From: Azorinus chamasolen
Taxonomy: Eukaryota; Mollusca; Bivalvia; Cardiida; Solecurtidae
DNA length: 64,000 nucleotides
Assembly: GCA_963576725.1 (NCBI GenBank)
Contig: OY755252.1
Coordinates: forward strand, 56,015,985 to 56,079,984
Direction of reading: 5' to 3'
The notes below the pieces were generated by a model that worked only from the letters and a program-made list of their open reading frames with translations, had not been told where the DNA came from and searched no databases. The first letter of the stretch is position 1, and the number at the start of each line of letters is the position of its first letter. Shown here piece by piece: positions 33,401 through 42,700 of the stretch. A program made the position numbers and the translations under genes.

Positions 33401-35039
33401 TAATGAACAGCGTATGAGGTCAAGGGTTAACAAGAGTACCGCATACGGTACATAATACGCCCACTTGCAAACTTTCTCTGATTCAACATGCCTTATAACG
33501 TTGACATTTTCTAATCTGTGCTTCAGATCTTGATTTCCATATTAAGGTGATACTATTTTTAAAAAAAATGAAGTGAATATCTTATTAAATAAAAAAGTTA
33601 CAGCTAATCCTCATATTTGCAGATTTTTGAAAAGTGCAACGGCCATAACTCTGTAAAGACAAACTGAATGAACCTCAAAATAAAACTCAGCTTCAGATTT
33701 TGTTGCTTAAAACATTTCTGTCAAGTTTCATTTATATCATTTTAATAGTTTTCCCAGAAAACAAGAGACAAACTAAAAGCTGATCGACAAACAAAGCAAC
33801 GAACACACAAAGTTTAGAATAAAATGACTTACCAAAAACCCCGCAATATATGTGAAAATTCATATTAAGGTTTAACCATATAAAAAAATGAAGTAAATAT
33901 CATTTCAAATGAAAAAGTTATGGCCATCCTCATATATATTTGCATAGATTTGCATTATTTCTTTAAAGTGCAAGGGCCATAACTCCGAAACGACAAATCA
34001 AATGAACCTCAGAATTGACTTAGCTTCAGGTCTTGATGCATTAAACATGTGTGTGAAGTTTCATTAATATCTGTCAGACAGTTTTCCCATGAAACAGCGG
34101 ACAAACTATATGCATATATTTGCATTATTTTTTAAGTAAAAGGGCCATAACTCCGAAACGAAAAAGTCAAATGATCCTCAGAATCAACTCAGCTTCAGAT
34201 CTTGATGCATTAAACATTTGTGTGAAGTTTCATTAATATCTCTCAAATAGTTTTCCCAGAAAACAGCGGACAAACTATTTGCATGTATTTACATTATTTT
34301 TTAAGTAAAAGGGCCAAAACTCCGAAACGACAAATCAAATGAACCTCAGAATCGACTCAGCTTCAGATCTTGATGCATTAAACATTTGTGTGAAGTTTCA
34401 TTAATATCTCTCAAATAGTTTTCCCAGAAAACAGCGGACAAACTATTTGCATTTTTTAAGGACAAGGGCCATAACTCTGAAACGAAAAATCAAATGAACA
34501 TCAGAATCAAGTCAGCTTCAGATCTTGATACATTAAACATTCGTGTGAAGTTTCATTAATATCTGTCAAACAGTTTTCCAAGGAAACTGCGGACAAACAA
34601 AATGTTGACGGACGGACGAACGAACGAACGAACGGACGGACAGGGCCACGCCAATATACGACCACCTTTATTAGGTGGGCGTATAAAAAGTTACCAATTC
34701 TGATGTCAACAAATCTGTATCCACGTGTAAGTCGTGCATTCGTTGTTGAAGCTTTTCGTCGGACGTCAGTGTAGGCGATAAAGGAACCGACTTTGCTACC
34801 GACAGGGGGCGCCTCTGCTCGTCTCGGCTCTTCCGGCGCGTGCGTAATATTTGTCTAGTCATAATGTAATCCTGCTCTTCTGTAAACGAGTTCCTCGAAC
34901 CGGAATTAAATACATTGTCCGGACTATCTGGTACCTTTAGAAATCCCGGTGAAAGAGACACTTTTCTTTTTGGACAGTCTGTTTGTGGCTTAAGCTTTAA
35001 CTGCTCTGTAAGCCTTTTGACAGATAGCACATAATCCAT
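30242..35039 (-). CDS. FAM167 family protein (two coding exons)
   Basis: On the minus strand, exons 35039-34695 and 30493-30242 join in phase 0 (TTG|GTAACT donor, TTTTTCAG acceptor). They give 198 residues, close to the roughly 210 of vertebrate FAM167A/B. The N-terminus has the family's short leucine motif (SVKRLTEQLKLK). The middle is serine- and proline-rich with basic stretches (RTRRKSRDEQRRPLS). The C-terminus is diagnostic: a helical, probably coiled-coil segment (QIHSEIQLLKLKKSCMRHSL), a DEAMYEAELADEFP motif, and the end GVTRMNIYARRFSCS, which matches the family ending GVTKMNINSRRFS. Vertebrate FAM167A has been linked to non-canonical NF-kB signalling; no function is shown for molluscs. 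The intron (about 4.2 kb) is filled with repeats. Confidence 0.85.
31443..31919 (+). mobile_element. TTAA family C MITE interrupted by a family B MITE
   Basis: The outer element runs from TTAACCCGTTACCACATGAATATTCATG to TATGGAGTGAAGGGTTAA. The left third is separated from the core by the family B insertion at 31495-31721. Confidence 0.75.
31495..31721 (+). mobile_element. Family B MITE nested in family C
   Basis: GTAACCCGTTCCTCCATTGC at the left and GAGGAAATGGTTAA at the right. It has a near-perfect central palindrome with apex TTGCTCCTATAGGAGCAA. Confidence 0.78.
31918..31995 (+). mobile_element. tRNA-like (SINE) segment
   Basis: CATAGCCTTGTGGGTTAGG resembles an A-box, and TTTGATCCCAGTAC a degenerate B-box 40 bases later. 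No tRNA fold could be confirmed. Confidence 0.35.
32124..32338 (+). mobile_element. TA family D MITE
   Basis: TA-CAGTAGAACCTGTCTTAAGCG... and right end CGCTTATGACAGATTCTATTA. The palindromic core is TTAGTACAGGTCAAACATAA..TTGACCTGTATTAAG. Confidence 0.75.
32454..33401. repeat. Foldback element of about 950 bases in the FAM167 intron
   Basis: The outer arms ACTCTGGGAGCCAA...GAATCAGAATCGCGAATGTA (32454-32560) and TACATTCGCGATTCTGATTC...TTGGCCCCCAGAGT (33304-33401) are inverted. A second inverted pair of about 73 bases lies inside at 33063-33136 and 33226-33298, with AAATTCTTTTAGGCTATATG against CATAGCCTAAAAGAATTT. No protein signal is seen. Confidence 0.75.
33540..34690. mobile_element. Tandem-core element in the FAM167 intron
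   Basis: About five imperfect units of roughly 160-180 bases contain GGCCATAACTCCGAAACGA, ATCTTGATGCATTAAACAT and GTTTTCCCAGAAAACAGCGG. They are followed by a (GAAC/GGAC)n microsatellite at 34606-34640 and a CCACCTTTATTAGGTGG hairpin at the end. It finishes within a few bases of the FAM167 exon 1 donor. Confidence 0.7.
34695..35039 (-). CDS. Exon 1 of the FAM167-like gene
   Basis: The exon encodes 115 residues from ATG (35039-35037) to GAA TTG|GTAACT. It carries the N-terminal leucine motif and the Ser/Pro/Arg-rich middle. The donor lies a few bases from the end of a tandem-core repeat element, which starts in the intron at about 34690. Confidence 0.83.
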
Positions 35040-35623
35040 AATTGTATATTTAAAACTTTAAATGGTGAACATTTAACAACAGCTATATAACAACACAGTC
35101 GAAAGAGATATACAAGTCGAGAGAGATTACAGCTGTTGATACGTAGGTGTTGCAAATACTCTTGACGTATCTTTTCCTGTTATTGATGATAACTTCCGTT
35201 CCTGTGTGAAGTGACGGAAACTAAGTTGTTATGTTAACCCCCCCCCCCCCTCCCCCTTCTCCCGCTTTTCACGACTTGACTCGTATTTACAAACAGTTTT
35301 GATCCAGATTAGATGCCGAGTAACTCGGCATCTCATCAGGATCCAAACCGTTTACCACTTGATCAAGAGTTTTTCAAAAAAGCTTGATCGAAACGGAAGT
35401 GGTCAAAAATGCACTAAATACAATTTTGAGCAGACATTATTTTTTAAAAAAGCGATGCAATTGTGACTTTGTGATGCAAAGCTCGTCATTGTCCCCGTCT
35501 GCATTGTTAAATGAGGCTTGCTAACAAAAGGGGTGTATCTTTATTTCATTCTTTTTTAGAAAGAACAATAAGTGGTTGTAATAATAATGCATGTACAGAA
35601 ATACACCCTACGAAACCGGACAT

Positions 35624-35875
35624 CTAACCATTTCCTTCATATAAACGCTTTTTTTCACGCCTTTGCAAACAGAGCAGACCAAGCTCAGACGATTTTTGAA
35701 GGAACCATCTGATCAGAATCTGCTCTGTTTGCTTATGGATTTTAATAAATCTGTTTCTTAAGTTTCTAAAATGGCTACAATGTTCCACCTTCCATACTTC
35801 ATTATAACTATTGTGTCCATGAATATTCAGTAGATATTGAAATTTGTAATAAACCTAGAACATGGAAAGGGTTAA
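35624..35875 (+). mobile_element. Family C MITE
   Basis: CTAACCATTTCCTTCATATAAACGC at the left and CATGGAAAGGGTTAA at the right, with core GCAAACAGAGCAGACCAAGCTCAGACG..CTGCTCTGTTTGC. A degenerate family C relative follows to about 36062. Confidence 0.72.
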
Positions 35876-36564
35876 GTGGGTATCAACCTGGCGAATATTC
35901 ATGTTTTGCTCCACCCACTTTGGTTAAAATTTTAATTCTTATAGTAATAATATGAAATAAGCAAATGTATTGTCATATCAAATAGCAATGAAGCAGACAG
36001 AAAAGACCCAGATCTGGATCTGCTCGGTTTGCAAATGTACCTAAAATGCATCCATAGTAGGTACAGGTTATGAACAAGCAAATATTTCATACAAAAGATA
36101 ATTCCTGAAATTTTCCAAACAAAACTTTATTTTGTTTTACTGTAAACAGGTAAACTGCATTTCATCAGTCTTCGTTCTAGGTCTACTATAATGCCAAACT
36201 GAGGCACTAGTTGAACCAAGCAGCATTTACGCATGAATTTACCCTTATTCAGCTAAAAACGACCCCACTGTCCTTTACAAACTGCCCGTATACAGACCCG
36301 TTTCTATGAGATGTGACAAAAACTATATCCGCGGTGTTGCTATGTTAAGCCCCTTCTGTCTCTACTCGCGACCTGGCTCGCATTTGCAAACAGCTTGGAT
36401 CCTGATGAGACGCCGAGTAACTCGGTCGAGTAACTCGGCGCCTCATCAGGAATCAAGCAGTTTGACAATTTGGCAATTTATTCTCAAAAGCGTGATAAAA
36501 CCGGATGTAGTCAAAAATGCACTAGATTCAAAATTGAATAAGTTTTACAGCAGTAAAAGAGTCA

Positions 36565-37082
36565 TAGGCTTTTTGGACCCATTTCCTCACAGGCTATTTG
36601 GACCCATTTCCTCACAGACTATTTGGACCCATTTCCTCACAGGCTATTTGGACCCATTTCCTCACAGACTATTTGGACCCATTTCCTCACAGACTATTTG
36701 GACCCATTTCCTCACAGGCTATTTGGACCCATTTCCTCACAGGCTATTTTTTACCCATTCCCTCATTGGCAATTTTACCCATTCCCTCATAGGCTATTTC
36801 ACCCATTCCCTCATAGGCTATTTGGACCCATTTCCTCATAGGCTATTTTTTACCCATTCCCTCATAGGCAATTTTACCCATTCCCTCATAGGCTATTTGG
36901 ACCCATTCCCTCATAGGCTATTTTTTACCCATTCCCTCAAATGCTATTTTTACCCATTCCCTCATAGGCTATTTGTTACCCATTCCCTTAAAATGCTATT
37001 TTTACCCATTCCCTCATAGGCTATTTTACCAATTCCCTAATAGGATATTTTAGACCTATTTCCTCATATGCTATTTTAAGAT
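36565..37082 (+). repeat. 25-base minisatellite built from a family B MITE end
   Basis: About 20 units of CCCATTTCCTCACAGGCTATTTGGA and variants with CCCATTCCCTCATAGGCTATTTT. The unit equals the terminal and subterminal bases of family B (TTAACCCATTCCCTCATAGGCTATTTT). The array passes directly into the rest of a family B element. Confidence 0.92.
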
Positions 37083-37259
37083 CAAACGTTTTGAATTAAT
37101 CTTCCGAAATGGAGCATTTACTAGAGAACAGAAAATTGTTTAGAATTGAGTAGTTTTGAAACTATTGTGATAAATAGAGCATTTGCTCCAATAAGCAAAT
37201 GTTCTATTTGTCACAATGGTATTTTACAGAAAAGTCTTCAATATGAGGGAAAGAGTTAA
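37083..37259 (+). mobile_element. Family B MITE body and right end after the minisatellite
   Basis: AGATCAAACGTTTTGAATTAATC, the hairpin AACTATTGTGATAAATAGAGCATTTGC..GCAAATGTTCTATTTGTCACAATGG, and the right end ATGAGGGAAAGAGTTAA. The left TIR has been replaced by the array at 36565-37082. Confidence 0.8.
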
Positions 37260-37584
37260 GATCCAGAATTAGACCTCGTTTTTTCCGTGCCCACGGAAAT
37301 TACCGAGCACAGCGGGCCATATAGGTAGGAACTATCACAGAATTGGACTGGTACATTTTATTTAAGTAAAGAAGGAGGATACTTGGATAAGGTACACTAT
37401 AGTACTTTATAGCCTCGCTTAAGGGGACATTTATCTAAGATATGGCACAGTAAAACAATCTCGATTATTCGAACACTCAAATACGTATAATTATTGATCT
37501 TTAATACCGGTGGTAGCTGATAATGTATGATGAAGTCATACATAAAACTCCCACGGGAGCTTTCTGCATGACTTCTCTCCTGCA

Positions 37585-37813
37585 TTAACCCATTTCCTCA
37601 TATTGACGACTTTTGACGACTCTGTAAAAGTCACTTTGTGAAACCATTGTGATAAATAGAGCATTTGCTCCTATAGGAGCATATGCTCTATTTATCACAA
37701 TGGTTTCAAACTACAAATAACTAAATGTTTCCTTTTCTCTAGTTAATGCTCCTTTTCGGTAGATTTATTCAAAGTCGTTGAATCTAAAAACAGCCTATGA
37801 GGAAATGCTTTAA
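37585..37813 (+). mobile_element. TTAA family B MITE nested in family D
   Basis: TTAACCCATTTCCTCATATTG...CTATGAGGAAATGCTTTAA. The flanks TCTCCTGCA and GTAGTCTCCTG rejoin as the family D motif CCTGCATTAAG, so the target was the TTAA inside a family D core. Confidence 0.8.
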
Positions 37814-37949
37814 GTAGTCTCCTGCTTAAAAGAGTTTACATTCTTCTGTTCTTATATTTCGAATTATCGTGGTTTTACTTTAATTTACTATACATTCCTA
37901 TCATGTGATAATGAAGTGTTCTCAGAAATAAATCTTTGAAAGATAAACC

Positions 37950-38220
37950 AGATGTGTTTGCGAAACACTATGCCCCCGATTATCGCCAATATAAATTTGA
38001 CCCGTAATTTGACCTTGATATATGACCTTAAAAATGTTCGCTTCCATCAGTTGCACATGCATGCCCAGTTTGAAGTATGTAATGTATGTTCAATGGCTAC
38101 AAAATTAGTGCCAACGTTAAAGTTGTCCACAAACTAACCAACCAACAGACAACAGACAGGTCAAAAACAAAATGCCCCCCCCCCACCCCACCCCAACCTG
38201 ATCGGGTGGAGGCATAAAAA
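37950..38220. mobile_element. Short tandem-core-type element remnant
   Basis: It begins CGAAACACTATGCCCCC, passes through a CCAACCAACAGACAACAGACAGG tract and ends in poly-C with TGATCGGGTGGAGGCATAAA. It has the same terminal logic (GCCCCC hairpin end plus tetranucleotide tract) as the element at 45100-45815. Confidence 0.45.
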
Positions 38221-38319
38221 AGAAAAGAAACCAATAACAGGGTCAAATAATTACTTAATATTAATAAAATAATAAGAGTAGAACACAATCTGATAGCAAC
38301 GAGGGTTAGATTTGAAAAT

Positions 38320-38470
38320 AAAGCGTGTACTCAAAGATGGGGAGTCACCTCAAGTTAAACCAAATCAAGTCAAGTCACTTCAAGTCAAGTCAAGTCAAGT
38401 CAAGCAATATTTATTTGAATTCCAATGTTTACATCAACAGTAATACCACAATCTCTGTCGAGTTTTTAAA
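38320..38470 (-). mobile_element. Retroposon 3' end with (ACTTG)n tail
   Basis: On the minus strand GAATTCAAATAAATATTGC is followed by repeated TTGAC/ACTTG units (38355-38404), the usual layout of a 3' tail with an AATAAA-like signal. Confidence 0.45.
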
Positions 38471-38694
38471 ACTGACTGATTCACGCATTTGTGACAAAGA
38501 AATGAACAAATACACCAATGAATAAACAGTAACATTAAACATACAATTAAATTTAAATTTTAAGCAAATCTTACTTCTTACATGAATTCTGATCTAAACA
38601 AAAACAAAAGTCAAACTGTATGAATTAAGATGGAAAAACATATAATTATATCAGGCAATTAAAATATATTATTACAAAGTAATGATGCATTTAA

Positions 38695-38935
38695 TTAACA
38701 CTTTCCCTGATCAATATTCATGTAAAATAGCGATATCATGAATATCTATTAGCTTATTTTCTGTAATTGTAAACTTTTCGAGGGATTTTCTTGCTTTGAA
38801 AACATATGTAGAATCAGATCTATATCAGTTCAAAAGCAAACAGAACAGACCCTGATCGGACGGGTCCTATAGTCTGATCTGGGTCTACTCTTTTTGCAAC
38901 TGTTTGAAAATGCAGCTATATAAAGATCATATCAA
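38695..38935 (+). mobile_element. Family C MITE, degenerate
   Basis: TTAACACTTTCCCTGATCAATATTCATGT at the left, core AACAGAACAGACCCTGATCGG..CTGATCTGGGTCTACTC, and a poorly kept right end. Confidence 0.55.
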
Positions 38936-39309
38936 AGTATATACATGTACATGTATTCTGTCAAGAGCATATATCTACTCAGACCATATATAAACAAACA
39001 TGATTATTTTACTACATGTACATAAAACAATGCATCACAATGTAATTCCTCCTACTAACCGCGACAATCGATCAACACAAGTCGTTCTGAGCCTTTAAAT
39101 AGTCAATGATCATTTCACTTTGAATAGTCAATAAACATTTTACTTTAAAAAGTCAATGAGCAGTTTGCTTTAAATAATCCATGAACATTTTATTTTCATT
39201 TCTGTTCACACACTTGCTCAAATTATCAAACAGCTTGCTTCCTGATTAGGAGCGAATATGCCAGGGTCGGAACCTCTTTGCAATGGAAATTAAAACTCGC
39301 GTTCTGACG

Positions 39310-39525
39310 AAGTTTCCGTAACACTCTACTCCATGAGAATATTAATTAGATGGTTTTTATAATAGCACATACACATAGGAAAGTTTGGCCATAACAGAAA
39401 CTGTGGAACCAGTTCTATATTAGTCCACAAAGAAACAAAGCAGATCCTGATCAAACGACTGCTACTTGATCTAGGTCTGCTCTGTTCACAAAGACGTCAA
39501 ATGATGTATCTGTCGAGAAAACGGG
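39310..39525 (-). mobile_element. Family C MITE remnant downstream of the SLC16-like stop
   Basis: CTACTCCATGAGAATATTAATTAG and core GCAGATCCTGATCAAACGACTG..TTGATCTAGGTCTGCTCTGTT. It lies about 50 bases beyond the transporter stop codon on the minus strand, probably within its 3' untranslated region. Confidence 0.55.
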
Positions 39526-39570
39526 AAAAGTCCCAGCTATTGTACTTAAAAACTACAAAGCCATAACACG

Positions 39571-39758
39571 TTATTTATCTATACTTGAGTATACAGTAGC
39601 CTGACCCTCTATCAATGGAGCAGCTTCTTCGCCCTGTCTGTGTCTTCTTCTTCTAGATAACCACGTGACAAAAACAGTGGAAATGCATATATATAAACTG
39701 GCAGCTATTGCGAAATAAAACATAGCATTATACTCTCCAGTTGTATCTCGTATATACC
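39571..39758 (-). CDS. Exon 6 (last) of the SLC16-like gene
   Basis: The exon starts after TTCTCTTTTCAG and continues the split glycine codon into YIRDTTGEYNAMFYFAIA, helix 12, and a basic then acidic tail (RRRRHRQGEEAAPLIEG) ending in TAA. The reading frame is open only in the phase demanded by exon 5, which supports the splice. Confidence 0.86.
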
Positions 39759-42700
39759 CTGAAAAGAGAAAACATAAAAACTAGACTGTTACCTGACAGA
39801 GCTACAGATAAGGGCGCCTACCCAAATACTAAAATCGTCATTTCTCCAGCAAACCCTATACTATGACCATTCTTTAGACTCGTCTCTTTGAAACGATTCT
39901 AATGAGTGGTCACAGTATAGGGTTTGGTGAAGAAATAAAGGAGATATTCTTGAAAATGTTTAAATTTACACACCTTTATGGACCTCTGATTTTTAGATAG
40001 TAAAACATCTACTAGTTTGCAATCATATAATTTAGCATGGGAGTCTATAAAAGCAGGTGGTTGCATTACTTTTGTACTATATTAAGCTATCACCTGTTTA
40101 AACAATTCATACGTATACTTCTTTTGAGTGGTTGTAGTATTCATGCAGCACAATGCACATGCTTCTTTTCGTATTTTTCCACGTAGATGTGCCGTATCCT
40201 CCCTAATAAACAGCCTAATAAAAACCCAAATCTTATAAACGCCCATTGTTATAAACGCCCATTCTTATAAACACCCCTTTTTATAAACGCCAATTCTTAT
40301 AAACGCCCCTTTCTTATAAACACCCCATTCTTACAAACGTCTCATTCTTATAAAAGCCCTTTCTTATAAATGCATCATTCTTATTAAAGCCCCTTTCTTA
40401 TAAATGCACCATTCTTATAAACGTCCCATTCTTATGGAGGGAAACTAACGAGCAATAAGACAACTAAAACCCTATACAATAACTATTTAATAAAGAATAT
40501 TTCTTTTATCAAAATGCATGTAGTAGCTTAATGCAAACTGAAAGCAATAAAGAAGGCTCCTGTAAAAGCTTTCTGTACTGATTTCACTTTGCATTAGGCA
40601 ACCATCTGTGTACAAAATACATGTACAAGGAGTTAATTTTGAAAAAATCGTAACGCCCCGAGGGCGTTTATTAGAAATAATACGACATTACCTCCTAGGA
40701 TTCCGCCTAAGAAATTCCCTATTCCGAACATCAAGTTACCCATTGCCATTCCCTGCAGGAACTTGTCTACTCCAGTCACTTCAAAAACCATGGTGGCCAC
40801 CTGGGCAAGAGCTGTACCAAACCCAATACCATAGATCATGCACGAGACGACGAGAATACCAAAGTCATATACATTTATAACCAAGGCGTGGCCGGTAGCC
40901 AGTACGAGGCTGATGTAGATCCAATGCACTGCAGTTGGTACCCTGTTCCGTGTGTTAGAGGAAGACATAGAAATTTGATGTGCCAAAACTGCAAGATGAA
41001 TTCCAGTAAAACTTGATTTTTCGAAATGTTAGTAATGAAGAAATGATGATATGCCCTTTCAGGCAGGTGGTTGCTTAATGCTCCTATAGGAGCTTTCTGC
41101 GTGACTTTCACCCTGCATTAAACAACAACCTGTCTATCAGATGGATAATGATATGTATTTAAGTGTTGGCCGTAAAAGGTTGCCCCGTACTTCATTCTCA
41201 GTGTTGTATTTGCTGGTCCTTCGGGTACATTAGTTTTCATGTTATTAGTTTTGAAAATTGAATACTGCTTAAGCCGGTGCTAGGGGCGTGAGTAGTGTTG
41301 CAGTTTTAATTACTACTCATGAACAGACTCAATAAAAACCGAGCCTGCAATTTTCTCTTTTTGCATTTCTACTTTTGCTTTCGAAGGATCACCCATTTTC
41401 AGAATATTCGAATAATCTAAATTTCACTGTACATTCAGAAAATGCATAAGCATGCTGAACATAAGGTTTTGTAATAAAATACATGTATACATTTGACTAT
41501 ATACAGAGTTCTAGTCATAAACTAAAGAGCGGGAAAACTATGACTGGACAATCGTTATGACTATATACAGTTGAACTTCTATATCTCGAACTCGGATAAT
41601 TCGATGTAAACGTTCGGTCCTTCAAAATTTACAATACAGAATTGTTCTTAAATGTGTCACTTTCCATATCTAGAAACACGTGTGACAGTTTAATGCAGGT
41701 CGAAAGTCATGCCAAAAGCCCCATCAGGAGATTTCAGCATTACTTTAGACCTGCATTAAGCTGTGAACTTCAGGAATTGTTCAGATTAGAATTCAGATAA
41801 CTCGAACCTCCGATATCTCGAAGTAATTTGCATGATCCCTCCCTTGGAGTTCAAGATATCGAGGTTTAACAGTAAGTCATTCGGCAATCGTTCACATCTA
41901 AATAGTGACAGAGACAAAAAATAAAGTATTATACTATCATAAAATCTTATAAAAAGATATAAAAGTAATATTTAAGCATGCTTTATACGTTTCGTTATAT
42001 AGTTGAACTTTAATATCTCGAACTTCAACCATATAAATTATTTCGAGTTAAAAGAAGTTCGAATCATACGATTTCTAATCTGTACAGTATCTCAAGCTCA
42101 CAACTTGTTGGGGCTGCGCTATGCGAACATGTGTTTATTCGGAATGGTGGATTTGTTTTTGCATTGTAGCACTGCTTTTAACTTTTACTGAAGAGTTCAC
42201 ATCATCGAACGACAACTATGCTAAGCCCGTATTGCTTTCCAGGCAATCCCCCAATCTCCGCGCAGAGTTATCGTTCGTTACTCTCACAATTGTGGAATAG
42301 TAACACGTGAGCACGGGATAGTTTGGCTATGGTATACACTGTATAATCAGATCTATATTATTACATAAATATTATAGCAGTCGCTGACCTCCTACAGCAG
42401 CCGTCTGATCTGGGTCTACTCCGTTTGCACAGGCGTCAAAATGCGTCTCTATGAAGTGAAGGGTACCATACCTAATTGGTTTTGTTCGTTCAAAACACGT
42501 GTTTGAGTAAGTTTATTTAGAAATATTTTTCCGGGACTTCGACCAGACCTCGAGCAAGGCACTGTCCTCGACTCAGTGATGCTCGAGCTATTACATTTTG
42601 ACTGTAGGTTGATTTGTGAATATGTAAATGACATTACTAACTTGCAGCCTATTCGCAGACAAGCTCCAACAACCCGTCCCAAACAGTTGCCCACTCCAAC

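Noticed and set aside
33210..33455. 81-residue open frame in the FAM167 intron
   Set aside because: It lies entirely within the inverted arms of the foldback element and has no coding features.
36306..37019. 237-residue open frame, Phe/Pro/His-rich repeats
   Set aside because: It is translation of the 25-base minisatellite (36565-37082); two other frames of the same array are also open.
40608..40880. Plus-strand open frame opposite SLC16-like exon 5
   Set aside because: Shadow of the minus-strand transporter exon, whose splice phases are consistent.
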